DNA from: Reyranella sp.
GTDB taxonomy: Bacteria; Pseudomonadota; Alphaproteobacteria; Reyranellales; Reyranellaceae
Direction: 5' to 3'
DNA: 21,231 nt
Assembly (NCBI GenBank): GCA_004296815.1
Contig: SCVT01000205.1
Span: 1-21,231, forward strand
Position numbers and translations under genes: made by a program
In this document: positions 8,820 through 17,942 of the stretch, piece after piece
Layout of the letters: every line of letters starts with the position of its first letter
How positions within the stretch are numbered: the stretch's first letter is position 1
The notes under the pieces: generated by a model
Seen by the model: only the letters and a program-made list of their open reading frames with translations
Databases searched by the model: none
Told to the model about the DNA's origin: nothing

Positions 8820-9041
8820 GCAGCCGGGCGCGCCCGCGGCAACGCCCCACAGAATGCTGCACAACCGGTGCCAAGTCGTTCTGGCGACAGGGAAATCGCC
8901 GCTTGTTAGTTTTGCTTGCTTTCAAGTAGCATGACAGGCATCTGGATTTGGGGGCTGGTGCCCCGACTCGGCACAGCCTGGTATCGGAGTGCCGAATCGG
9001 AGTGCCCAATTGATGATGCCAGGGCAGTTTCGAGGCCAATG
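8820..9041 (+). other. Structured intergenic leader upstream of the lipoprotein gene
   Basis: No convincing gene here. It holds a perfect 5-bp hairpin GGGGC-TGGT-GCCCC (8951-8964), a 7-bp inverted repeat TCGGCAC/GTGCCGA (8968-8974 and 8989-8995, 14-base loop) and an 11-bp direct repeat ATCGGAGTGCC (8983-8993 and 8996-9006). A possible weak promoter is TTGTTA (8903-8908) with TAGCAT (8927-8932), 18 bases apart. The lipoprotein frame stays open up to 8916, but that extension lacks a ribosome site and would bury the lipoprotein signal, so I treat it as untranslated leader. Confidence 0.4.
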
Positions 9042-9761
9042 ATGGCGCTAAGAGTTCAACGATCAGCAGCGCTTCTCTTGGCGGCGATCGTTCTGAGCGG
9101 ATGCCAGGGGGGAACTTTCGGAGGCGGCGAAAGCCAGTCTTCACCCAACGCGAATCCGGCCATCACGCAGACGGGCACGCAAACCGTTCGTCAGCGTATT
9201 CAGCAGCTCCGCGCCGACCAGGCCGCGCTGAACAGCGCCATCGCCGCCCAGCAGAACCAGCTCGCCCAGACACGCAGCAAGCTTTCGGCTGACGCTTCCG
9301 CCTACTCGAGCCTGACCAACGGCATCACCTCGCGCCTGCAGGCCGGCACGACCCCGGGCAACCCGAACCTGGTCAACGACTGGAACGCGGCCCAGGCCAA
9401 ACTCGACGACGTGACCCTGGGCGTCGGCACACTGAATTCGCTGGCCAGCCAGGTCACCACGCAGGCTTCGGTCGCGGGCTACCTGCTCGAGAACGTGCGC
9501 GCCACGTATTCGGTCGGCGGCGCTGTCGACGAGGACCATCGCAACCTGCGCTCGATCGAGAGCGAGACCACGCGCTCGATGCAGCAGATCGACCGCCTGA
9601 TCGGCGACCTCAACGCCCAGATCAGCCGCGAGAACGGCTTCCTCGCCCGCGAGCGCACCAACCTCGCCGCCCTCTCCTACGGTGTGAACCTCGGCCGCCT
9701 CGGCAATCCGGGCTCGCAGCGGGTCACCGTCACCAACCGGCGGCAGGTCCCCCTTCAATAG
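9042..9761 (+). CDS. Coiled-coil lipoprotein, outer-membrane type (239 aa)
   Basis: The ATG at 9042 has GAGG about 6 bases upstream and is preferred to the adjacent ATG at 9039. The N terminus is a lipoprotein signal peptide with hydrophobic core LLLAAIV and lipobox LSGC (Cys21). Gln at +2 does not fit inner-membrane retention, so Lol-dependent sorting to the outer membrane is expected. After a Gly/Ser/Asn-rich linker (22-47) comes a long amphipathic coiled-coil segment (about 48-84) and a second helical stretch (about 165-213), ending in a short basic tail. I do not recognise a named family. It resembles helical envelope lipoproteins that sometimes carry OmpA-like domains, but none is present here. 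It is followed 29 bp later by a secreted DUF4864 gene. Function unknown. Confidence 0.75.
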   Translation: MALRVQRSAALLLAAIVLSGCQGGTFGGGESQSSPNANPAITQTGTQTVRQRIQQLRADQAALNSAIAAQQNQLAQTRSKLSADASAYSSLTNGITSRLQAGTTPGNPNLVNDWNAAQAKLDDVTLGVGTLNSLASQVTTQASVAGYLLENVRATYSVGGAVDEDHRNLRSIESETTRSMQQIDRLIGDLNAQISRENGFLARERTNLAALSYGVNLGRLGNPGSQRVTVTNRRQVPLQ

Positions 9762-9770
9762 GGTGTCTCC

Positions 9771-9792
9771 ATGGGCGTAAGGTGACGCCCAT
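9771..9792 (+). promoter_or_regulatory. Hairpin covering the DUF4864 start codon, ribosome site in loop
   Basis: Perfect 8-bp inverted repeat ATGGGCGT (9771-9778) and ACGCCCAT (9785-9792) with the 6-base loop AAGGTG. The loop carries the likely Shine-Dalgarno AAGG, and the 3' arm ends inside the ATG start (9791-9793). This could present or restrict the start site. The pairing is seen; regulation is inferred. Confidence 0.5.
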
Positions 9793-10213
9793 GGTCGTTC
9801 GCTTCCTCGCTTTCCTCGGTCTCATGCTGGGCCTCGCGCTGCCTGCGCAGGCGCAGGTCTCGTCGTCCGACCAGGATGCCATCCGCGACGTGATCCAGAG
9901 CCAAGTCGATGCGTTCCGCCGCGACGACGGCGATGCGGCCTTCGGCTTCGCCTCGCCAAGCATTCGCGGCATGTTCGGCAGCTCCGACGTCTTCATGGAC
10001 ATGGTGCGGCAGGGCTATCAGCCGGTGTATCGGCCGCGCGTGTTCGAGTTCCGCGAGATCGTCACCCTGCACGGCATGGTGACCCAGAAGGTGCACGTGA
10101 TCGGGCCTGACGGCCGGCCGGTCACCGCCTTCTACCCGATGACGCAGCAGCCCGACGGGAGCTGGCGCATCGAGGGCTGCTACCTGCAGGCACCCGAAGA
10201 CCACCAGGCCTGA
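9791..10213 (+). CDS. Secreted DUF4864 protein (140 aa)
   Basis: It has a Sec signal peptide (MVVRFLAFLGLMLGLALPAQAQ, cleavage probably after the last Ala) and a DUF4864 domain with its usual features: DAIRDVIQSQVDAFRRDDGDAAFGFASP, then MVRQGYQPVYRPR and a C-terminal DGSWRIEGCYLQ. The family is small, periplasmic and of unknown function, with an NTF2-like appearance. A GTG at 9782 could extend it by three residues, but the ATG at 9791 gives a better signal peptide and has AAGG 8 bases upstream. It lies 16 bp before the EamA gene, so probably one operon. Confidence 0.88.
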   Translation: MVVRFLAFLGLMLGLALPAQAQVSSSDQDAIRDVIQSQVDAFRRDDGDAAFGFASPSIRGMFGSSDVFMDMVRQGYQPVYRPRVFEFREIVTLHGMVTQKVHVIGPDGRPVTAFYPMTQQPDGSWRIEGCYLQAPEDHQA

Positions 10214-10229
10214 TCCGAAGCCATTCCAG

Positions 10230-11111
10230 ATGTCACGAGTCTCGCCCAAGGTGCTGGCGCTGCTCGGCCTGTTGACGCTCGTATGGGGCACCAACTGGCC
10301 GCTGTTCCGCATCGCGCTGGACGAGCTGCCGGTGTGGACGTTCCGCACGATCGTGCTGTCGGCCGCGGTGATCATGCTGACGCTGATCCTGATCGTGCGG
10401 CGCGAGAGCTTCGCCGTGCCGAAGGGCAAGTGGCTGCCGCTGATCGCGGCCTCGGCGATGAACATCGGCGTGTGGAACATCGCGACCTCGTTCGCCGTGC
10501 TCTACATCCCCTCCGGCCACGCCTCGGTGCTGGCCTACACCATGCCGCTCTGGGTGGCCGCGATCGGCTTCGCCGCGTTCGGCCAGAAGCTCACCGGCCG
10601 CCTGCTGGCGGCGATCCTGATCGGCGCGGCTGCCGTCGCCGCCCTGATGATCCCGAACTTCCAGAGCTATGCCAGCGCACCGCTCGGCCTGTTCTGGGGC
10701 CTGTTCGCAGGCTTCTGCTGGGCGGTCGGCACCTTCATCGTGAAGCGCACGGCATGGCCCGGTATGGGCCTCAGCCTCACCTTCTGGCAGGTCGTGCTGA
10801 CCCTCCCGCCGATCGCCATAGGCGCCCTCGTCATCGACGGCCTGCCGACGCAGTGGCCCTCGACCAAGGCGCTGACGGCCACGCTCTACACCGGCTTCAT
10901 CCCGATGGCGCTGGGCACCGCGACATGGTTCGCGCTGGTGAAGCTCCTGCCCGCGCAGGTCGCCGCACTCTCCTCTATCGCCATCCCGATCGTGGCGATC
11001 GTGAGCGGCATCCTGATCCTGAACGAGCCGCTGTCCGCTCTGCAGGCCGTCGCCATCGCGTCGACCGTGATCTCGCTCTGGCTCGCTTTGGTGCCTGCTC
11101 GGCAGAAGTAG
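10230..11111 (+). CDS. EamA/DMT-superfamily transporter (293 aa)
   Basis: Ten hydrophobic helices in two EamA repeats (about residues 9-138 and 152-286), the standard layout of drug/metabolite transporters. Typical motifs: LVWGTNWPLFRIAL near the N terminus, SVLAYTMPLWVA (99-110), and in the second repeat LSSIAIPIVAIVSGILILNEPLSALQ. Such proteins are inner-membrane exporters of metabolites, amino acids or toxic analogues; substrate cannot be read. The ATG at 10230 has a weak ribosome site and follows the DUF4864 stop by 16 bp. Confidence 0.92.
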   Translation: MSRVSPKVLALLGLLTLVWGTNWPLFRIALDELPVWTFRTIVLSAAVIMLTLILIVRRESFAVPKGKWLPLIAASAMNIGVWNIATSFAVLYIPSGHASVLAYTMPLWVAAIGFAAFGQKLTGRLLAAILIGAAAVAALMIPNFQSYASAPLGLFWGLFAGFCWAVGTFIVKRTAWPGMGLSLTFWQVVLTLPPIAIGALVIDGLPTQWPSTKALTATLYTGFIPMALGTATWFALVKLLPAQVAALSSIAIPIVAIVSGILILNEPLSALQAVAIASTVISLWLALVPARQK

Positions 11112-11126
11112 TTGTTTCGGCGGATC

Positions 11127-11153
11127 CCAATTCCCACATTGTCGTGGGGTTGG
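11127..11153 (+). promoter_or_regulatory. Bulged hairpin reaching into the hsp20 ribosome site (thermometer-like)
   Basis: CCAAUUCCCAC (11127-11137) pairs with GUGGGGUUGG (11144-11153) around the loop AUUGUC: ten pairs including one U-G, with one bulged U. The last two paired G bases belong to the GGAGG (11152-11156) upstream of the hsp20 ATG. An imperfect stem over the ribosome site of a small heat-shock gene is the general plan of ROSE and fourU RNA thermometers, but the sequence matches neither consensus that I know. Confidence 0.4.
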
Positions 11154-11167
11154 AGGCCCGGACGAGC

Positions 11168-11586
11168 ATGAGCAGAGGCGATCCCAGGGACTGGATGTGG
11201 TCGGAGGCGCTGCAGATGCTGGCGCAGGCCGAGCGGATGCACCGCCAGGTGTTCCGCCCGCAAGGCGCCGCGCAGCGCGGCCCGAGCTGGGAGCCGCCGG
11301 TCGACGTGCTCGAGACCGACCGCGAGGTCTTGATCCTCGCCGCGCTGCCCGGCGTCGACGCCGATCAGGTCGAGGCCGTTATCGAGAACGGCGCGCTGGT
11401 GATTTCCGGCGAGCGCAGCGTTCCCGATGAACTACGGACCGCGCTCGTCCACCGCCTCGAGCTGCCGCAGGGCCGCTTCCAGCGCCGCATCGATCTGCCG
11501 TCCGGCCACTACGGCGAAGTGCGCCGCTTCGCGGTGCATGGGTGCCTCGCCATCACGCTCGCCAAGGCGAATGCACGGAGGCGGCC

Positions 11587-11590
<4 letters not shown>
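11168..11590 (+). CDS. Hsp20 / alpha-crystallin small heat-shock protein (140 aa)
   Basis: ATP-independent holdase that binds unfolding proteins. The alpha-crystallin domain spans about residues 41-133: WEPPVDVLETDREVLILAALPGVDADQVEAVIENGALVISGER, then HRLELPQGRFQRRIDLP and the closing GxLxIxL motif GCLAITL (125-131). The N-terminal arm (1-40) is short and the C-terminal tail is only a few basic residues, without an obvious IxI motif, so large oligomers may not form in the usual way. ATG at 11168 is 11 bases after GGAGG; ATG at 11195 is an alternative. The stop overlaps the lon start by four bases (ATGA), so translation is probably coupled and Hsp20 may work with Lon. Confidence 0.9.
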
Positions 11591-13980
<2,390 letters not shown>

Positions 13981-13984
13981 AAGC

Positions 13985-15433
13985 TCAGGCGATCGGCAAC
14001 GACAGCGGCGAGATCTGATCGCCGGGTCGCTGGGCGTAGTCGAGCTTCACCGTGTCGCGGATCATGCGTGCCTGCGCCTCGGCGAGCTTCTCCATCGCGG
14101 CCTTCGGGTCTAGATGCACGGGCTCGCCGTCCTGCAGCACGACCTCGCCGTCGACGATGACGGTCCGCACGGCACGGTCGGCGGCATGGAAGACGAAGGA
14201 GCGCAGCGGATCGCGCGCCGGCTGCATCAGCGGATGGTTGAGATCGACCAGCACGATGTCGGCGGCCATCCCCGGCCCCAGCGCGCCGATATCGTCGCGG
14301 CCGAGCGCCGCCGCCCCGCCGAAGGTCGCCGCCTCGAAGGCGCCGGCGGTGTCGAGGCTCCTGATGTCCTCGCTCATCAGACGGCCGGCCACGATGGCGA
14401 GCCGCATCTCCTCGATGAGATTGTGCGGGGCGCAATCCGTGCCGAGACCCACGTTGACGCCGCGGGCGCGGTAGCGGCCGACATGGTCCATGGCGAGGCC
14501 GTAGCGCGCGAAGGGCTGCGGACAGTGCGCGACCGAGGCGCCCGCCTCGGCGATCAGGTCGAGATCCTTGTTGGTATGCCAGCGGATCTGCGGATGGTCG
14601 TCGAGCAGGATGCAGTGCGCCATGATCGAGTCCGCCTTCATCAGCCCCTGCTGGGCGGCCCACTGGATCGGCGTCATGTTGTGGCGCCGGATCATCTCGC
14701 GCACCTCGACCACGGACTGGCAGATGTGGGTCGAGAAGCGGCGGCCGGCATCGTCGGCATGCTTGCGCCCGGCCGCGAACAGCTCGGGCGTCACCGTGTC
14801 GATCTGGGCGGGGAACACCATGGCGTCGAGCCGCCGCGAATTGTGCGACTCGGCATCGTCCATCACCTTCTTGGCCTTCTCGAACTGCGCGACGCCCGCC
14901 GCCTCGTCCCATTTCCAGGTCACGGTCTGCGGCGAGGACATGCCCCAACGCGCCGACGCGAAGGTCGGTGCCGCATAGAAGCGCATACCGCTCTCGGCCA
15001 TCGTCTCCAGCCAGCCGTCGAACGGCACGGTGACGTCGACGGCGGTCGTGGTGCCGGCACGCATCATCTCCGAATAGGCGAGCGTCGCCGCGCCCTGGCG
15101 ACCGTCTTCACCCAGACGGAAGGCCTGCAGGCGCTCCATCAGGCCGGTCATCTGCTGTTCCGGCACGCCATGGTCCTCGCGGACGCCGCGATAGCCGGGC
15201 TCGGTCGAGGGGTGGGAGTGGATGTTGATCAGCCCCGGCAGGGCCAGCAGCCCCTTGCCGTCGATGATTTCCTCGCCCGGGCCGGACGGCCGGGCACCGG
15301 CCGGCGTGATCTCGACGATTTTCCCGTCCTTCAGATGGAGGTCGAGCTCACGCCGGTAAACATGCCTGCGGGCTGAGCCATCCCGGACCACGGCCCAGGA
15401 AACGTTGCGAATCGAGGTCGGTCGGGAGGTCAT
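13985..15433 (-). CDS. Amidohydrolase, cytosine-deaminase/TRZ-ATZ type (482 aa)
   Basis: Metal-dependent hydrolase of the amidohydrolase superfamily with a TIM barrel flanked by a small beta-sandwich. Metal ligands are visible: HSH motif (His72, His74) in LINIHSHPS, His236 in STHICQS, His273 in MAHCILLDD, and Asp333 in GLGTDCAPHN. This ligand set fits mononuclear deaminases and chlorohydrolases (SsnA/AtzB/TrzN/guanine-deaminase relatives), so the likely reaction is hydrolytic loss of ammonia or a leaving group from a nitrogen heterocycle; substrate unknown. I chose ATG 15433, with AGGAG 8 bases upstream, over a further upstream ATG at 15472. The 3' end converges on lon with only 4 bp between stops, and the gene is divergent from the binding-protein gene. 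Confidence 0.88.
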   Translation of the reverse strand: MTSRPTSIRNVSWAVVRDGSARRHVYRRELDLHLKDGKIVEITPAGARPSGPGEEIIDGKGLLALPGLINIHSHPSTEPGYRGVREDHGVPEQQMTGLMERLQAFRLGEDGRQGAATLAYSEMMRAGTTTAVDVTVPFDGWLETMAESGMRFYAAPTFASARWGMSSPQTVTWKWDEAAGVAQFEKAKKVMDDAESHNSRRLDAMVFPAQIDTVTPELFAAGRKHADDAGRRFSTHICQSVVEVREMIRRHNMTPIQWAAQQGLMKADSIMAHCILLDDHPQIRWHTNKDLDLIAEAGASVAHCPQPFARYGLAMDHVGRYRARGVNVGLGTDCAPHNLIEEMRLAIVAGRLMSEDIRSLDTAGAFEAATFGGAAALGRDDIGALGPGMAADIVLVDLNHPLMQPARDPLRSFVFHAADRAVRTVIVDGEVVLQDGEPVHLDPKAAMEKLAEAQARMIRDTVKLDYAQRPGDQISPLSLPIA

Positions 15434-15522
15434 GGGCGGGGCTCCTGCGGGGCACACCTGTTGCATAGGCACCGCACAGGGACGATAGAGTCAGGAAAAC
15501 GAGAGAACAAGGAGGCAGGTCA
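15434..15522. promoter_or_regulatory. Divergent promoter region (amidohydrolase / binding protein)
   Basis: The 89-bp gap must hold promoters for both genes. Plus-strand candidate: TTGCAT (15461-15466), 17-base spacer, GATAGA (15484-15489). A minus-strand candidate TTGTTC-N17-TATCGT overlaps it. Both match consensus weakly. A strong AAGGAGG (15509-15515) serves the binding-protein gene. Shared control of the two genes is plausible. Confidence 0.35.
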
Positions 15523-17085
15523 ATGCGGAGTGTGAAATGGGCGCTCGCTGCCGCGACGGCAGCGCTGTTCTCGGTATCGGCGGAAGCGCAGACACTGAAG
15601 GTCGTCATGCATTCGGACGTCAAGATCGTCGACCCGATCTGGACGACCGCCTACATCGTGCGCAACCACGGCTACATGATCTACGACACGCTGCTGGCGC
15701 TGGACGACAAGCTCGTCCTCAAGCCGCAGATGCTCGAAGGCTGGAAGGTAAGCGACGACAAGCTCACCTACACCTTCACCCTGCGCGACGGCCTCAAGTT
15801 CCACGACGGCGCGCCGGTCACCTCCGAAGACTGCATCGCCTCGATCAAGCGCTGGGCCTCGCGCGACGCGATGGGTCAGAAGCTCATGACGTTCGTTAAG
15901 GAGATGAAGGCGGTCGACGACAAGTCCTTCAGCCTCGCCCTCACCGAGCCCTACGGCCTCGTGCTCGAGTCGCTGGGCAAGCCCAGCTCGAACGTGCCGT
16001 TCATCATGCCCAAGCGCGTCGCCGAGACGCCGGGCAACACGCAGATCAAGGAATTCGTCGGCTCCGGCCCGTTCGTCTTCCGCGCCGACCTGTGGCGACC
16101 GGGCGAGAAGACGGTCTACGAGAAGTTCAAGGACTACAAACCGCGCTCCGAGCCAGCCTCCGGCCTGGCCGGCGGCAAGAACGTTTATGTCGACAAGGTT
16201 GAGTGGATCAACATCACCGACGCGCAGACCGCAACCAACGCGCTGCTGACCGGCGAGATCGACGTTCTCGAACAGCCGTTGCATGAGCTGCATTCGATCC
16301 TGGAGAAGGACAAGAACGTTGAGCTGTTCGACTACAACGTGCTCGGCAGCCAGTACAGCTTCCGCTTCAACGTGCTGCACAAGCCCTTCGACAATCCCAA
16401 GATCCGCCAGGCCGTATTCTACGCGCTGAACCAGAAGGACTTCCTCCTGGCCGCCATCAACGACCCGAAGTACTTCAAGGAGTGCAAGGCGATCTTCATC
16501 TGCGGCACGCCTTACGCCACCGACAAGGGCTTCGAGGACAAGCTCACCTCGAACTTCGCGAAGTCGAAGGAGATCCTGAAGCAGGAGGGCTATGACGGCA
16601 CGCCGGTCGTGCTGCTGTTCGCCACCGACACCAACACCGGCCGACTGACGCCGATCGTGAAGGCCCTGCTCGAGCGCGGCGGCTTCGTCGTCGACATGCA
16701 GGCGATGGACTGGCAGACCGTGCTGTCCCGGCGCTCGCGCAAGGAGCCGCTGAATGCCGGCGGCTGGAGCGGCTTCATGACCTCCTGGGTGTCGGCCGAC
16801 CTGCTCGATCCGATCGTCTCGGCCTTCGTCGGTGCGGCCTGCGACAAGGCCGCCATCGGCTGGCCGTGCGATGCCAAGCTCGAGGAGCTGCGTGACGCCT
16901 TCTCCAAGACCACCGACCCCGCCAAGCGCAAGGAGCTCGCCGAGGCCGTTCAGGTGCGCGAGTCGGAGTATCCGACCTTCGTCCATCTCGGGCAGTTCAA
17001 CGTGCCGCTCGCCAAGCGCAAAAACGTGACCGGCATGCTGGCCGCACCGGCACCGGTCTTCTGGAACGTCAAGAAGGCAGAGTAG
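15523..17085 (+). CDS. ABC transporter substrate-binding protein, family 5 (peptide/nickel type, 520 aa)
   Basis: Periplasmic solute receptor of the DppA/OppA class. It has a Sec signal peptide (KWALAAATAALFSVSAEAQ, predicted cut after Ala22) and an SBP_bac_5 fold over most of the mature chain, with the typical blocks LEGWKVSDDKLTYTFTLRDGLKFHDGAPVTSED (71-103) and RFNVLHKPFDNPKIRQAVFYALN (281-303). Cys321/Cys327 and Cys440/Cys449 could form disulphides in the periplasm. The start has an ideal AAGGAGG 7 bases upstream. No permease or ATPase genes adjoin: the next gene converges 3 bp downstream. It must therefore use a transporter encoded elsewhere. Being divergent from the amidohydrolase hints that its ligand is that enzyme's substrate or product. 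Confidence 0.93.
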   Translation: MRSVKWALAAATAALFSVSAEAQTLKVVMHSDVKIVDPIWTTAYIVRNHGYMIYDTLLALDDKLVLKPQMLEGWKVSDDKLTYTFTLRDGLKFHDGAPVTSEDCIASIKRWASRDAMGQKLMTFVKEMKAVDDKSFSLALTEPYGLVLESLGKPSSNVPFIMPKRVAETPGNTQIKEFVGSGPFVFRADLWRPGEKTVYEKFKDYKPRSEPASGLAGGKNVYVDKVEWINITDAQTATNALLTGEIDVLEQPLHELHSILEKDKNVELFDYNVLGSQYSFRFNVLHKPFDNPKIRQAVFYALNQKDFLLAAINDPKYFKECKAIFICGTPYATDKGFEDKLTSNFAKSKEILKQEGYDGTPVVLLFATDTNTGRLTPIVKALLERGGFVVDMQAMDWQTVLSRRSRKEPLNAGGWSGFMTSWVSADLLDPIVSAFVGAACDKAAIGWPCDAKLEELRDAFSKTTDPAKRKELAEAVQVRESEYPTFVHLGQFNVPLAKRKNVTGMLAAPAPVFWNVKKAE

Positions 17086-17088
17086 ACC

Positions 17089-17931
17089 TCAGCCCAGCTC
17101 GAGGCTGGTGACGCCATAGAGGCCGGCATAGTCGACCTCGGGGTCCGCGCCCGTGTACATGCGCGCGGTCTCGAAGGAAGGCTTCAGCCCGAGGCGCGTG
17201 GCCATCGCCACGGCCTCCTTGTTGCGGTCGGGCACGTCGATGGCGATCGCCTTGGCGCCCGTCTTTGCCGCCAGTGCTCCGACCAGCCCCTCCGCAATGG
17301 CGGGGCTTGCGGCATAGAGCGGACCCATGCGCGACGCCGCCTTGCAGGCACGCATCACAGCGAAGCCCGCAACCTCGCCGTCCTTCAGCGCCACCATGGC
17401 CGCCCGTTCCGGCAGCGTGACCCACGACGCGAGGAAGGAATCTCGCGCTTCCGGAAAGAAGCGGCGGTCATAAGCGGCGAGCTTGTCGAAGGCGATGGAG
17501 CGCGCATCGACAAAGGTGACGCCCGGCGGTGCCTTGGCAGCCGGCGCCGGTCCTTCCTGGCGGATGTTGTTCCAGGAAAGCCGGAAGCCCGACTTCTTGT
17601 AGTTGCCCTGCTGGGCCACGACGCCGTCGAGACCGACGTTGCGTCCCTGAAGCCGTGCCATGCCGGCGCGCCAGACCTGGATGCCGTAGCCCTTCCCGCG
17701 GACCGGCGGACGGGCGATGTAGAAGCCCAGGAAACCGAAGCCCGCACCGTACTTCACGACGGAGATGCAAGCTTGCGGCTCGCCGTCGAGGCGGCCGATC
17801 AGGAACGCTGCCGGGTCGGCGGCGAAGAACGCGTGGGCGTCGGTGTTGCCGGGGTTCCAGCCTTCATCGCCGGCCCAGGAGGCCATGCGCTGCACATCGT
17901 CGGCGCTGCCGACCGAGATCTCGAAGCTCAT
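17089..17931 (-). CDS. Two-domain GNAT N-acetyltransferase (280 aa)
   Basis: The N-terminal GNAT domain (about 1-125) has the acetyl-CoA loop RGKGYG (78-83) after a beta strand GFLGFYIARPPV. The C-terminal half (about 137-280) has a second GNAT-like fold ending FETARMYTGADP followed by LYGVTSLELG, typical of the Acetyltransf_18/YitH-type domain. Substrate unknown. ATG at 17931. It follows the LLM monooxygenase gene by 11 bp, so is co-transcribed with it. The stop converges on the binding-protein stop with a 3-bp gap. Confidence 0.87.
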   Translation of the reverse strand: MSFEISVGSADDVQRMASWAGDEGWNPGNTDAHAFFAADPAAFLIGRLDGEPQACISVVKYGAGFGFLGFYIARPPVRGKGYGIQVWRAGMARLQGRNVGLDGVVAQQGNYKKSGFRLSWNNIRQEGPAPAAKAPPGVTFVDARSIAFDKLAAYDRRFFPEARDSFLASWVTLPERAAMVALKDGEVAGFAVMRACKAASRMGPLYAASPAIAEGLVGALAAKTGAKAIAIDVPDRNKEAVAMATRLGLKPSFETARMYTGADPEVDYAGLYGVTSLELG

Positions 17932-17942
17932 GGAGGCGGAGA

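Noticed and set aside
8916..9041. A 42-codon N-terminal extension of the lipoprotein
   Set aside because: It would place the lipoprotein signal peptide internally and lacks a ribosome site; start 9042 fits the lipobox at Cys21.
8794..9144. A 116-codon minus-strand frame in the tRNA-lipoprotein gap
   Set aside because: It overlaps the tRNA promoter and the lipoprotein signal-peptide region, has an irregular composition and no domain or ribosome site.
14114..15376. A 420-codon plus-strand frame opposite the amidohydrolase
   Set aside because: The amidohydrolase has its metal-ligand motifs on the other strand; this frame is a shadow.
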